58,270 nt of DNA from positions 1 to 58,270 of the forward strand of contig MIAY01000009.1 of the NCBI GenBank assembly GCA_001829315.1, in the 5' to 3' direction. The DNA comes from Spirochaetes bacterium GWE1_32_154. GTDB lineage: Bacteria; Spirochaetota; GWE2-31-10. Shown one piece after another: positions 17,271 to 26,843 of this stretch (its first letter is position 1; the number at the start of each line of letters is the position of its first letter). A program made the position numbers and the translations under genes. Under the pieces are notes generated by a model. That model did no database searches. It saw only the letters and a list, made by a program, of their open reading frames with translations, and was not told the DNA's origin.

Positions 17271-18335
17271 TTAATCATTAATCATTAAAAATTTAATCAA
17301 TTCATAACGGTTTGTCGTTTTAGTTTTTAAAAATAAAGACGATAAATTTTTCTTTATCGCAGATTCAGAAATATGTAAATTAAATGCAATCTCTTTAGTT
17401 GAAGAGCCTGTCTTTAACAAAGGAATAATGGTTTTTTCTCGTTTTGTAAAATAGGTGTTATTTATATAGTTATTTTCATTGTTCCTATTTGCAGAATGTA
17501 AAATGATTTGCATTTTTTCAATGGAATCTTTTAACTTATCAAATTCGTTAGTCAATAAACCAATATTAGCATTTTGCGTGATTTTGTAACTGATGTCTTC
17601 AATAAAACAAATTATAAAGTGAAAGAAATCATTATTTTCAATTATTTTACAATGAAATTGTACATAGACATTATAGTCAAGTTTTTCTATTAACATTGTT
17701 TTAAATCGAACAATTTCTGAGTTATGATTTATTAAAGAATCCAAAATTTCTTTAATACTATCTTTAAAGTCTTCTTTAATAATTTCATAAATACTTATTT
17801 GTAAAAGATCATCTCGCGAAATTTTTGTTATAGTTTCAAATTGATTATTTAAATCAATTATTGAACCATTTTTATTTAATAATACTAATCCGATAGGTGC
17901 GTTCCAAAACATTTTGTTTGCAAGAATTTTTTGGTTCTCCAGATCAATGTTTTTTATTACAAGAGTCGATAAATCATAAATAACAACGGTATAACCTGTA
18001 CATTCTTTTAATATATAATAAGGTTGTATCATAATACCTAAATATTTTCTTCCACTAAAATTTGTTGCATATAAATCTTCTTCAATTACTTTGTTAAAAT
18101 CGAAGTGGGTCATATAATTAATCGCATTACCTTTTTTTAGTTCAAGTAACTCATGAGGAGGAATATTAGGATCATCAAATAAATTAAATGAAAAAAGTTG
18201 ATTTTTATCAATTACACCAAATAATTTTAAGCATATTTCATTGCAGTCTAAAAACATACCGGTTTTATCATATATTTCAATTGCTATTGGAAGGTTTTCA
18301 TAAAATGTTTTAAATTGTTCAAAAGTATTTTTCAT
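17271..18335 (-). CDS. PAS-domain LuxR-type transcriptional regulator
   Basis: The 354-residue protein appears to carry two PAS-like sensor modules (about 10-125 and 130-245), the second with APIGLVLLNKNGSIIDLNNQ. After a helical linker comes a C-terminal LuxR/GerE helix-turn-helix (about 295-352) containing REKTIIPLLKTGSSTKEIA and SESAIKKNLSSLF. No receiver domain is present, so it probably senses a ligand or redox state directly. There is no clear ribosome-binding site before the ATG. It lies 122 nt upstream of the c-di-GMP/Kelch operon on the same strand and is its likely regulator. The PBP gene is divergent. Confidence 0.85.
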   Translation of the reverse strand: MKNTFEQFKTFYENLPIAIEIYDKTGMFLDCNEICLKLFGVIDKNQLFSFNLFDDPNIPPHELLELKKGNAINYMTHFDFNKVIEEDLYATNFSGRKYLGIMIQPYYILKECTGYTVVIYDLSTLVIKNIDLENQKILANKMFWNAPIGLVLLNKNGSIIDLNNQFETITKISRDDLLQISIYEIIKEDFKDSIKEILDSLINHNSEIVRFKTMLIEKLDYNVYVQFHCKIIENNDFFHFIICFIEDISYKITQNANIGLLTNEFDKLKDSIEKMQIILHSANRNNENNYINNTYFTKREKTIIPLLKTGSSTKEIAFNLHISESAIKKNLSSLFLKTKTTNRYELIKFLMIND

Positions 18336-18427
18336 GGGATAGATATGAAATTAATCATTTTTTTTGTCAATAAGAAAATAGGTGAACCCAAAATATCATC
18401 ACGTAATTCACTTAAACTATTTAACTG

Positions 18428-18456
18428 TTGATATTTTAATTAATATTGATTAAGAT
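18428..18456 (+). promoter_or_regulatory. Sigma-70-like promoter for the PBP gene
   Basis: TTGATA (5/6 of the -35 consensus), a 17-base spacer and TAAGAT (4/6 of the -10 consensus) end 37 bp before the PBP start codon. Confidence 0.45.
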
Positions 18457-18493
18457 GTTATCTAATTTGTTTTTTTAATGTACAGGTGTTTGA

Positions 18494-20695
18494 ATGATAT
18501 TGAAAAGAGTTTTAATAATCGTATGCGTATTATTTGTTCTAACTTGTGCAGGTATTTCTGCCTTTGTCGGTTTAGTATATTTTGATTATTCTAAAGACAG
18601 AGAGTTGATTTTTAGAAAACTCCAGGATTTTTCAAGAATACTTGATAATGAAAAAGAAACCAGCAAGCCATTGGATTCAGTTGGATCAAATAGTAAAAAA
18701 CCTACAATTGTATACGATCGAAGCGGTAAAATAATAACAAAGTATTACGATGAAGTTTATAAACTTTCTTCAATTAAAGAAATGCCATATTATCTTACAC
18801 GTGGTTTTGTGTATATCGAGGACCGGGAATTTTATAAACATTCAGGAATTAACTACCGGACTGTTGCTATTGCTTTAATAAAAAATATCCTGACATTAGG
18901 AAAAGCCGGCGGGGGATCAACTATTTCGCAGCAGTTAGCAAAGATTTTATTTACAAAACAGGAACGTAAAATCAAACGAAAGATTTATGAACTTTTTTGT
19001 ACATACGAACTTGAGTCACGATTTTCCAAAAATGATATACTGAAAATATATTTAAATATTAATTATATGGGACACGGAAATTATGGTGTTGCCAATGCGG
19101 CAAGTTTTTATTTTGACAAAACACCTGCTGAATTAACAATTGCAGAAGCTGCATTATTAATTGGTATGAACAGGTCTCCTGAACGGTATTCTCCAATACG
19201 GAATATTGAGAGGGCAAAGTATATTCAAAAATATGTTATGACTAAATTTGTAGAAGCTCAATTTCTCGATGAAGCAGTTGCTGACATTGAAATAAAACGA
19301 TTCTGGGATAATTTTGATAGTAGAGGGAATGTTGGAGAACAATCAATCTGGAAAACGGAAATAAATAACTCCGGATATCTGACTGAAATTGTCAGGCAGA
19401 TTTTAGAAACAGAATTTGATTATGAACAAATAACAGGTGGTGGTTTAATTGTTGAAACTCAATTTGACCTGGAAAAGCAAGCATTAGCAGAACGGATTGT
19501 AAGACAACAAGTACGAATAATCAGGGAAAAAGTAAAAGAAACTTCAGTGTCAACCGGTACTAATTATGATGATGCGATTATTAATAAAATAGAAGCAAGT
19601 TTTGCATCAGTCGATTATCGAACCGGTGCTGTATACTCTTTAGTTGGAGGATCAGGCTATACATTTGGAAATCAGCTCAATAGGGCGTTAAGGGCAAAAA
19701 GGCAAATTGGTTCATCAATAAAACCATTTATTTATGCAAACGCACTTGATATAGGACAAATAGGTGACATATCAATTCATCCGTTTACAAAATTTAAAGA
19801 CGAGATTACCACCTATACAATTAATGGACAAAATTATACCCCGAAGAATTATAATCCCAATCATAAGTACGGCACCATGATCACACTTTATGACGCGTTG
19901 AAAAGATCATTGAATACAATTGCAGTAACAGTTATGAATATATTGGATGTTAAAGAAGTTTCTACGCTGATAAAAAAAGCTGCTCAATTACCCCCGGATA
20001 CACCGAATATTCCTGAAGTTTTATCATTAGCACTTGGCACTGCCGAGATGAGCAGTTATGATTTAGCCACGGCTTATTGCATTTTTGCACGATCTGGTTT
20101 AACAGTTAAACCAGTTATGATTACTAAAATTTATGATGTTAATGGTACAATTTATTATGACAGTAAAAGAGAACGCAATCCGTATTTCAATTTTCTTCAA
20201 CCTGAATATGTTAAGGAAAATCAACAGGTCATTAAACCGGAAACAAGCTATGAAATACTTCAAATGATGAAGGCTGTTTTTGACGAAGGCGGTACCGGGT
20301 ACTGGTCGGCAAAACGAAGTGGTTTAACTAAAGTTGCGTATGGTAAGTCAGGAACTACCCAGGATTTCAAAGATGGCTGGTTTGCAGGCATAACAAATAG
20401 TGAAGCCACGGCTGTCTGGGTAGGAATAGATTCCGGTGAATCATTGTTATCATCCGGTGAAGGTGTTGCCGGTGCTATATGGGCTGAGTATAACCAGAAG
20501 GTTTCAATCGATATCTCAGGACTTATCAGGATTCCGGGAAATATGCGATTAATGAGTATTGATAGAACAACAGGTTTAAGAAGTACGCCGTATTGTCCTG
20601 ATGTTTATGATTTTTATTTTAGAGCTGATGGCCCGCTACCTGAAAAATGCTACATACATGGTACGGATTTTCCTATATTAACCGAGGATGAATAA
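18494..20695 (+). CDS. Class A penicillin-binding protein (PBP1A-type)
   Basis: The 733-residue bifunctional cell-wall enzyme has an N-terminal membrane anchor (about 5-30). The GT51 glycosyltransferase domain carries the catalytic Glu109 in EDREFYKH and GGSTISQQLAK. The penicillin-binding transpeptidase domain has Ser407 in SSIK, SLN at 472-474 and KSG at 618-620. All expected active-site motifs are present. It polymerises and cross-links peptidoglycan in the periplasm. A weak ACAGGTG site precedes the ATG. Its TAA stop shares a base with the ATG of the following lipoprotein gene, so the two are probably translated together. Confidence 0.95.
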   Translation: MILKRVLIIVCVLFVLTCAGISAFVGLVYFDYSKDRELIFRKLQDFSRILDNEKETSKPLDSVGSNSKKPTIVYDRSGKIITKYYDEVYKLSSIKEMPYYLTRGFVYIEDREFYKHSGINYRTVAIALIKNILTLGKAGGGSTISQQLAKILFTKQERKIKRKIYELFCTYELESRFSKNDILKIYLNINYMGHGNYGVANAASFYFDKTPAELTIAEAALLIGMNRSPERYSPIRNIERAKYIQKYVMTKFVEAQFLDEAVADIEIKRFWDNFDSRGNVGEQSIWKTEINNSGYLTEIVRQILETEFDYEQITGGGLIVETQFDLEKQALAERIVRQQVRIIREKVKETSVSTGTNYDDAIINKIEASFASVDYRTGAVYSLVGGSGYTFGNQLNRALRAKRQIGSSIKPFIYANALDIGQIGDISIHPFTKFKDEITTYTINGQNYTPKNYNPNHKYGTMITLYDALKRSLNTIAVTVMNILDVKEVSTLIKKAAQLPPDTPNIPEVLSLALGTAEMSSYDLATAYCIFARSGLTVKPVMITKIYDVNGTIYYDSKRERNPYFNFLQPEYVKENQQVIKPETSYEILQMMKAVFDEGGTGYWSAKRSGLTKVAYGKSGTTQDFKDGWFAGITNSEATAVWVGIDSGESLLSSGEGVAGAIWAEYNQKVSIDISGLIRIPGNMRLMSIDRTTGLRSTPYCPDVYDFYFRADGPLPEKCYIHGTDFPILTEDE

Positions 20696-21882
20696 TGAGA
20701 ACATCACGATTGTACAATATTATTTTGTTAATTATTATTATTTCGCAGCAATCCTGTTTTAAAAAAGAAAACACGTTATTGCCATATTCTGAAACGATAG
20801 ATATTGAAGATAATAATTCTTTTTTTTCCGCAAATAGTTTTATTATGAGTAATGATCCCATTGTCGGTTTTTTTAATACTATCGAAAATAACAATGATAT
20901 TGATTTTTTCAAAATCAATTTTAAGGGGAAAATAGGTGCATTTAGATTTACTTTAACCGGAGTTCCGGGAGTAAACAGCAAAGTAACAGTGTATGATCGT
21001 AATAAAAAATTATTGTATAGTATGGATGAACGGGGAATCGGTGAAGCTGAAATTGCTTGGCGTTATTATAGTGCTCATTCAGAATTGTATGTAAGCATTG
21101 AATCAACCTTTGGAAGTAATGAAGTTGTGCCATACATATTTACGATTGTTTCTGAAGATAAAGATAAATGGGTTGAAATAGAACCAAATAATTCAGTTGA
21201 AGAAGCAACATTTATTGAGCCCGGATTAAATCTTAAAGGGTATATTGTACCTGCTTCCGATATTGATTATTTCAAACTGGCTTTTGATGAAGATAGTGTC
21301 TATGATTTTAGGGTAAAAGCAGAGTCTTTATCAAGTGTTGATTTAAAACTTGAAATAGCGGATATTGATGCCGGTATGTCAGTCATAATTGATAATGCAA
21401 CCGCCGGCGGAAGTGAAATAAGCCAAAGGTTTGGTTCTGATAAAGGAAATTATATCGTAAAAGTATCGGGAGAAATAAGTGATTCCTCAAAAGAACCACT
21501 TTATTATATAACTGTTGAAACATTCTCATCATTAGTTGATAATAAAGCTGTTTATTATGAAAGGGAGTTTAATAATACAATTGATACATCAACGTTATTG
21601 ATTGCAGGTGAAGATATGATTGGAACCACTGAAAAAGATGATATTGATTATTATGCGGTAAATATAGTAAATACGATTGAAAAATTGAATATTTCTGTAG
21701 ATGGCATTCTCGATAGAAATTTTACGATTTCTATCATAGATGTCAATGCAAAAGAATATTATAAGGCAAGAGGCACGAGTAATATAACTATTAGAGATTT
21801 AGATAAAGGTCGATATTATATAGTAATAAGTCGTGATTATCCGGGAAGTTTTTTATACAAACTTTTTTATACTACGTATTGA
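20695..21882 (+). CDS. Lipoprotein with repeated PPC-like beta domains
   Basis: The 395-residue protein starts with a lipoprotein signal (SQQSC, Cys near residue 22). Three similar units of about 110 residues follow. Each contains a phrase such as NDIDFFKINF, SDIDYFKLAF or DDIDYYAVNI, after an acidic/Asn segment of the EPNNSVEEAT type. This is the pattern of bacterial pre-peptidase C-terminal (PPC) domains, which are beta-sandwiches in secreted proteins. No protease domain is attached. The gene overlaps the PBP stop by one base, so it may act with that enzyme at the cell wall, though the link is only by position. Confidence 0.7.
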   Translation: MRTSRLYNIILLIIIISQQSCFKKENTLLPYSETIDIEDNNSFFSANSFIMSNDPIVGFFNTIENNNDIDFFKINFKGKIGAFRFTLTGVPGVNSKVTVYDRNKKLLYSMDERGIGEAEIAWRYYSAHSELYVSIESTFGSNEVVPYIFTIVSEDKDKWVEIEPNNSVEEATFIEPGLNLKGYIVPASDIDYFKLAFDEDSVYDFRVKAESLSSVDLKLEIADIDAGMSVIIDNATAGGSEISQRFGSDKGNYIVKVSGEISDSSKEPLYYITVETFSSLVDNKAVYYEREFNNTIDTSTLLIAGEDMIGTTEKDDIDYYAVNIVNTIEKLNISVDGILDRNFTISIIDVNAKEYYKARGTSNITIRDLDKGRYYIVISRDYPGSFLYKLFYTTY

Positions 21883-21934
21883 TCTTCAATTGATTAATAT
21901 ATATTGAGCAATGTAAAAAAATCGGAGTTTTTGT

Positions 21935-22843
21935 ATGAATAGGAAGAATTGGTTCTTTATCGGTATGTTTTTGTTTGTTGTATTGTTATTTACAATATTA
22001 TATGCAATTGGTTTTATCAATTATTTTTTTGAAGATTCTGAGTTTTTTATACAAATGAAATTTCTTGATTTTGGCAGTAAATTACTTGCATTTTTCTATT
22101 TGATAGTTCTTTCTATATTCTTTTCGGTGGTAATTGCAATTATGGTGAAAATTGTTATTACTCCAAATGATGGCGGGGTAAGGATCATTAAAACAGAAAG
22201 TAAATCAAATTCATCTCAATCGATTTCTCCTCAACTGATAAATGATATGATTGAATTAACATCAAAGAAAATTTTTAATGAAAATGAAAAACGTTTGGTT
22301 TCACTCATTGAAGATGCATCATTGCTTGAACGTGTTGATGATATTTATTATGGAATATCACAAATGATTTCTGATTTATCCGAATCACTAACAGCTCTTG
22401 AGTTATTTGAAAAAACTCTCTATTGGGGAAGTGTCTTATCCGGTTCAAAAAGAGGGTCGATTATGATCGCTGATAAAGATTCACTTAATTTGTATAAAAC
22501 AAGTGGTTGGAAAAGTGAAGAAAAATTAAAAACCGATGAAGTATCTGTAAAATTCGGACAGCAGGTATCAGGAAAAGTTGCTGAGAAAAAACAGTTTATT
22601 TTATGTAATGACCTGTCAGATTTCCAATCGTATGATTTTCCTGAAAAAAAACGATATGAGACTGAAAGTTTTATTTCTTTTCCAATAATGAGTGGTGATA
22701 GAACAGTTGCTGTTTTTAATTTTACCAATAATAAACGGCGTGAATATTATTCTGTTGGAGAAGCTGAGATATTGCGAGTCATACAGGCGTTAACTATAAA
22801 AATATATGAATTGATTTTACTTAGAAAAAGAGCGACACGGTAG
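21935..22843 (+). CDS. Membrane-anchored GAF-domain protein
   Basis: The 302-residue protein has two membrane segments (about 8-30 and 48-72), a helical linker and a C-terminal GAF domain (about 150-295) with GSVLSGSKRGSIMIAD and a closing FNFTNNKRREYYSVGE. GAF domains bind small molecules or mediate dimers. No output domain follows, so it may signal through a partner. The gene is 52 nt after the lipoprotein gene and ends inside the stem of the terminator. Confidence 0.75.
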   Translation: MNRKNWFFIGMFLFVVLLFTILYAIGFINYFFEDSEFFIQMKFLDFGSKLLAFFYLIVLSIFFSVVIAIMVKIVITPNDGGVRIIKTESKSNSSQSISPQLINDMIELTSKKIFNENEKRLVSLIEDASLLERVDDIYYGISQMISDLSESLTALELFEKTLYWGSVLSGSKRGSIMIADKDSLNLYKTSGWKSEEKLKTDEVSVKFGQQVSGKVAEKKQFILCNDLSDFQSYDFPEKKRYETESFISFPIMSGDRTVAVFNFTNNKRREYYSVGEAEILRVIQALTIKIYELILLRKRATR

Positions 22844-22854
22844 TCGCTCTTTTT
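22825..22854. terminator. Bidirectional intrinsic terminator
   Basis: A perfect 12-bp stem (AAAAAGAGCGAC and its complement) with a 6-base loop is flanked by A and T tracts on both sides. It serves the GAF gene and the convergent FlcA-like gene. The stop codon of the GAF gene lies in the stem. Confidence 0.9.
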
Positions 22855-22857
22855 CAG

Positions 22858-25800
22858 TTATTTCATAAATTCCATTGGATTAAAATCTTCATATACGATT
22901 GGGTCATCTTTAACCGGAGTGTTAGGGTATAAAGACATTTTAAGATTTAAGTGAGGTACGGTTTTTATGTTTTTTCTGCTTATACCGGCAGTTTGGTCTT
23001 TTTCTATATCATACGAAGCAGTATCTCTTTTATCAGTAAACCGGTCATAATTCTCAATTGATATTGCATAATAATTATGTGCCTGGATAAGGTATGCTGA
23101 TTTCTTAGTCTGCTCATATTTTTTTTCTAAAGAAGCTCCAAGATTGTTTGCCGATCTGTAAACCATTTCAACAATATACTGATGATTTCTCATATCCATA
23201 TCCATCGGTGAATTAGCTTGTTTTAAAGTTGAGAACCTGTCGTATGTTTCAAGCAAAGTGCTTTGTGAAAGATCATATTTACCAAGTTTATGTAATGTTG
23301 TGCCAAGTAAAAACTTGAGATTGTTGTTATCGGGATTTTTATTAAGAAGTTTATTGATTTTAATATACGAATCATAATATCTATCAGCTTTATAATATAA
23401 CCAGCCAAGATTATAATCCTGAATATCATTGGAAAATCCTCTTTTCTCTGAATCCTCATAATTATTTAATGCTTCTTCTCTGTTTCCTTTTGTTACATAA
23501 GCAAAATTTCCAAGATTGTAATATGGTTTAGCATAATCAGGATCAGATGCTATCGAACGATTAAACATTTCTTCTGCTCTAATATTATTTTTTGATTGAT
23601 TATAATAATTTTCACCCAGATCGTTATATATTTTTGCTCGTAATCGTATAAACTCAGTATCCGGATAGTGTTTTTTTATATCAGATTTTTTTATAATATC
23701 CAGTTTTTTGGATGCGTTTTCAAGATAGAATTTTTCCTGATCGGCAATATTTAAACTTCTGTTATATCGGGCAAACTGATAATCTAATTCAGGTAATATA
23801 GTATTTCTTGAAATAGACATTGTAGCTTTTTCAAGCACTTCTTTTACTTCGCCAATCATTTTATTATCTATCATAAATGATGCTAATTTCGTGTATACAA
23901 AAGGATCAACTTTCTTCGGATAATGTAAATCAAGATATTTTTGAGTTTCCCTAACAAGTTTTTTGTTGTCTTTTTTAATATATGTTAATAATAAATAATT
24001 TATTGCCTCGAAATTTTTTTCATTAATGTCTAATGCATCTAAAAATCGGGCTTCAGCTAAATCAATTTGACTAATCTCTTCGTTACTCCAATCAAAATAG
24101 GCTTTTCCCATACCAATTCTTGCAGCAATACTTTTCGGATAATTATCAATAATATTTCTATAGGCTGAAACAGATTTTTCATATTTTTTAATTTCACGGT
24201 AAAAGTCTGCAAATTCAAGATCAGTGGTATTATTTTTTTTATATTCAACTGCAAAAGAATATTTTTTTTCTGCATCAAGATATCTTTCATATTCTCTATA
24301 CTTTCTAGCATAAGAAATAATTTCACTATAACGGGGCTGTTTCGACCATGCTTTATTAAAATTTGGCTCAACTTCAGAAAATAAGAGTTTTTCAATGTTT
24401 TGTTTACCAATCTTGTAATGTTTAGAAGCATATAAAGTCGGCTCCAGTATAAAGTAATAAAATGCTGCAAATAACATAAAAATTACGAGAATCGACGCTA
24501 TACGGGATAATGTCGGTAAAATATTTTTTTCAAAATTGTATAAAAATGATTTCTGTCGTTCCTCAAATTTACCGCCGGTATATTTTTTTAACCCGATTCT
24601 TTCAAGTGAATTATCACCGGTTAATTTCTCGTAGAGTTTGCAAATAGTGTGCTGGGATTCATGATTAATCAGCGCTTTAATCAATGATAATTTTTTAGTA
24701 TCAGCATATTCATCAGATACTATTGCTTTGGCAAGTTTTATTTCTGCATCTTTCGGAAATGTTGAAAGTGCAAGAAAGATATTTGTTCTTTCTTCATCGG
24801 TAAAGGTAATTTCAGAGCTGTCATTGTTATCTGAATTTTCATGAATATCATTAATATTGACAGGAGATTCTAATTCCGGCTGTATTTCTTCTGATGAATC
24901 GGGAATACTCTGATTTAACGGATCAAATTCTTCAAGATCAACGGGTTCTTCATGTATTGCTTCAATAGGTGTTTCAAAAGCATCCAGATCATCCAGATTA
25001 TCAAGTGAAGAAAAATCAAGAATCGGTTCTTCGGATGATTTTTCATTCATATCAGATAAAGTAAAATCATCAAGATCTGAATTCATTTGAATCGAATCTT
25101 CATCTAGTGTGTTATCTGGAAGATCGTCAAGTGATGAGAGTGAAAGTAAATCATCATCCGGTTCTGAAATCACATCGTTTGTCGGGGAGTCAATATCATC
25201 TAATGGCCCCATCATGTCAACCAAGCCATTGTCTGTTTCTTCCAAATCAGAAATTTCTTCAGATGAATCATCATTTCCAAGGTTCATATTACCTAATAAA
25301 CTGCTTAAATCATCAGGAACAGTTTGATCAAAGTCATCAAAGGTTTCATCTTGAGTTTGTGGTTCAAGAAGACTTGACAGTTCATCATCAACCGGTGTTT
25401 TTATATCAAAATTATCGAGGTTATCAAGATCCTCAAATTGGTTATTTCCTGCATCTTCCGGTTCAGGTGTAATTAATGCTGCTAAATCATTATCATTGGA
25501 ATCAGCCGGTGCTATTTCATCAAAACTATCGAGGTTTTCAAGATCATTTAATTGATTATCATCACTATCTTCCGGTTCAGAGGAAAGTAATGCTGATAAA
25601 TCATCTTCAATGGATTCAACCGGGGACATATCATCAAAATTATCGAGGTTATCAAGATCGTCAAATTGGTTATCATCAATGTTTTCAGTTTCAGAGTCTG
25701 AAAAATCCGGTATATCATCGATTAATTCAGGAGTTTGAGCACTAATTTCATTGGTAATATCATCTAATAAAGATTCATCTAGTAAATCATTATAAGAATC

Positions 25801-25932
25801 TTCAATGGTGTCAATTTTTTCGGGTAAAGGATCGATTTTTAATTCTTTACCTTTACCCGCTAATATTTCCTCTTCTTTGCCGAGTTTGATGATTTTGTTT
25901 TTTAAATACTGGAGATCTTCATATTTTGGCAT
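22858..25932 (-). CDS. flcA: TPR membrane protein, probable flagellar collar protein FlcA
   Basis: The 1024-residue protein opens with MPKYEDLQYLKNKIIKLG. A long acidic region (about 50-390) follows, with repeated LDNLDNFD-type phrases and DDLSALL segments. A single membrane segment is near 470-492, and about 500 residues of TPRs come after it (for example PDYAKPYYNLGNFAYVTKGN). Cytoplasmic acidic head, one anchor and periplasmic TPRs are the plan I associate with FlcA (BB0326) of spirochaete periplasmic flagella, where it helps build the motor collar. The assignment rests on architecture and the N-terminal pattern, so it is moderate. The acidic repeats give spurious frames on the other strand. 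Confidence 0.6.
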   Translation of the reverse strand: MPKYEDLQYLKNKIIKLGKEEEILAGKGKELKIDPLPEKIDTIEDSYNDLLDESLLDDITNEISAQTPELIDDIPDFSDSETENIDDNQFDDLDNLDNFDDMSPVESIEDDLSALLSSEPEDSDDNQLNDLENLDSFDEIAPADSNDNDLAALITPEPEDAGNNQFEDLDNLDNFDIKTPVDDELSSLLEPQTQDETFDDFDQTVPDDLSSLLGNMNLGNDDSSEEISDLEETDNGLVDMMGPLDDIDSPTNDVISEPDDDLLSLSSLDDLPDNTLDEDSIQMNSDLDDFTLSDMNEKSSEEPILDFSSLDNLDDLDAFETPIEAIHEEPVDLEEFDPLNQSIPDSSEEIQPELESPVNINDIHENSDNNDSSEITFTDEERTNIFLALSTFPKDAEIKLAKAIVSDEYADTKKLSLIKALINHESQHTICKLYEKLTGDNSLERIGLKKYTGGKFEERQKSFLYNFEKNILPTLSRIASILVIFMLFAAFYYFILEPTLYASKHYKIGKQNIEKLLFSEVEPNFNKAWSKQPRYSEIISYARKYREYERYLDAEKKYSFAVEYKKNNTTDLEFADFYREIKKYEKSVSAYRNIIDNYPKSIAARIGMGKAYFDWSNEEISQIDLAEARFLDALDINEKNFEAINYLLLTYIKKDNKKLVRETQKYLDLHYPKKVDPFVYTKLASFMIDNKMIGEVKEVLEKATMSISRNTILPELDYQFARYNRSLNIADQEKFYLENASKKLDIIKKSDIKKHYPDTEFIRLRAKIYNDLGENYYNQSKNNIRAEEMFNRSIASDPDYAKPYYNLGNFAYVTKGNREEALNNYEDSEKRGFSNDIQDYNLGWLYYKADRYYDSYIKINKLLNKNPDNNNLKFLLGTTLHKLGKYDLSQSTLLETYDRFSTLKQANSPMDMDMRNHQYIVEMVYRSANNLGASLEKKYEQTKKSAYLIQAHNYYAISIENYDRFTDKRDTASYDIEKDQTAGISRKNIKTVPHLNLKMSLYPNTPVKDDPIVYEDFNPMEFMK

Positions 25933-26072
25933 ATGATTCCCGAAAATTATTTTTATTTTTTAAAGCTTATTATACAAAAGATTAATTTAAAGTAAATAGT
26001 TCTTTTCTATAATTGATGGAATAATTCAGTTTTAAAAAAAGTATATAATGAACCGAATTATTCTTATTAAGT

Positions 26073-26093
26073 TTTTCGGAATATTTCCGAAAA
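26073..26093. promoter_or_regulatory. Perfect 9-bp dyad upstream of CBM48-like gene
   Basis: TTTTCGGAA and TTCCGAAAA are separated by three bases, 58 bp before the start at 26151. A second pair, GAATAATTC (26019) and GAATTATTC (26055), lies just upstream. These are operator or hairpin candidates in the divergent intergenic region 25933-26150. Confidence 0.35.
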
Positions 26094-26150
26094 TTTAAAC
26101 ATAAATGAACAAAAAATTATATCTTTTTTAAGGGTAAATGTATATAGATT

Positions 26151-26843
26151 ATGAAAAAAATACTATTAACTATTATTATGCTTACTAATTTCATTATGTA
26201 TCCATCAGAAAACAGGATAAATAAATATATTGATCCTGATATGATAAAAGAAGCAGGTTCGCCAATTTTCTCAAAAAACGGGGTAATTATTACGTTACCT
26301 CCTGAAGTTGGCTATCAGATTTTTATCCGTTCTGATCTCGATGGCTGGAAAAAAAATTATTATTTTAAAAGATCATTTTTCGGTATCTTTTACTGTATGT
26401 TGGATTATGATTCTGAAAAAAAAGTAATAGCGTATAAAGTAAATATTAATGGATTTTGGGATATTAATCCTATGGGTGGTCCGGTTTCAATCGATGCTCA
26501 TGGTAATCCGTTTTCTCTTCTTTATTATCCCGATGAAATTAAGTATAACCTTGATTCCCCTATAATTAAAGAAGTTGACGGACCGGGAAAGCTTGTAATA
26601 TTCAGATTTAATGCTCCGAATGCAAAGCAGGTCAGTCTGGTTTTTTCAGGCTCCAAGTACAGCCGGTTTACTAATCAAATGATTAAAAAAGAGAAGGGAT
26701 ACTGGGAAATAGAATTACTTGTTGAAAAAGGGGCATATTTTTATTATTTTCAGGTTGATGATATAAAATATATTGATAAAGAAAATAGTAATCTTATAGA
26801 TGATTCAATATTGGGGCCATTATCTACTGTTGTGGTAAAGTAA
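26151..26843 (+). CDS. Exported protein with glycogen-binding (AMPK/CBM48-like) fold
   Basis: The 230-residue protein has a signal peptide (about 1-20). Two early-set beta-sandwich units follow. The second (about 145-230) has RFNAPNAKQVSLVFSG, GYWEIELLVEKGAYFYYFQVD and a DDSILGP ending, the usual pattern of AMPK/CBM48 glycogen-binding modules. The first shows WDINPMGGP. No catalytic domain is attached, so it is probably a periplasmic carbohydrate-binding protein. Its last 20 bases overlap the convergent cyclo-ligase gene. Confidence 0.7.
   Translation: MKKILLTIIMLTNFIMYPSENRINKYIDPDMIKEAGSPIFSKNGVIITLPPEVGYQIFIRSDLDGWKKNYYFKRSFFGIFYCMLDYDSEKKVIAYKVNINGFWDINPMGGPVSIDAHGNPFSLLYYPDEIKYNLDSPIIKEVDGPGKLVIFRFNAPNAKQVSLVFSGSKYSRFTNQMIKKEKGYWEIELLVEKGAYFYYFQVDDIKYIDKENSNLIDDSILGPLSTVVVK

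Noticed and set aside
25107-25745. Several plus-strand open frames opposite the FlcA-like gene
   Set aside because: They arise from the acidic Asp/Leu-rich codon repeats of the minus-strand gene.
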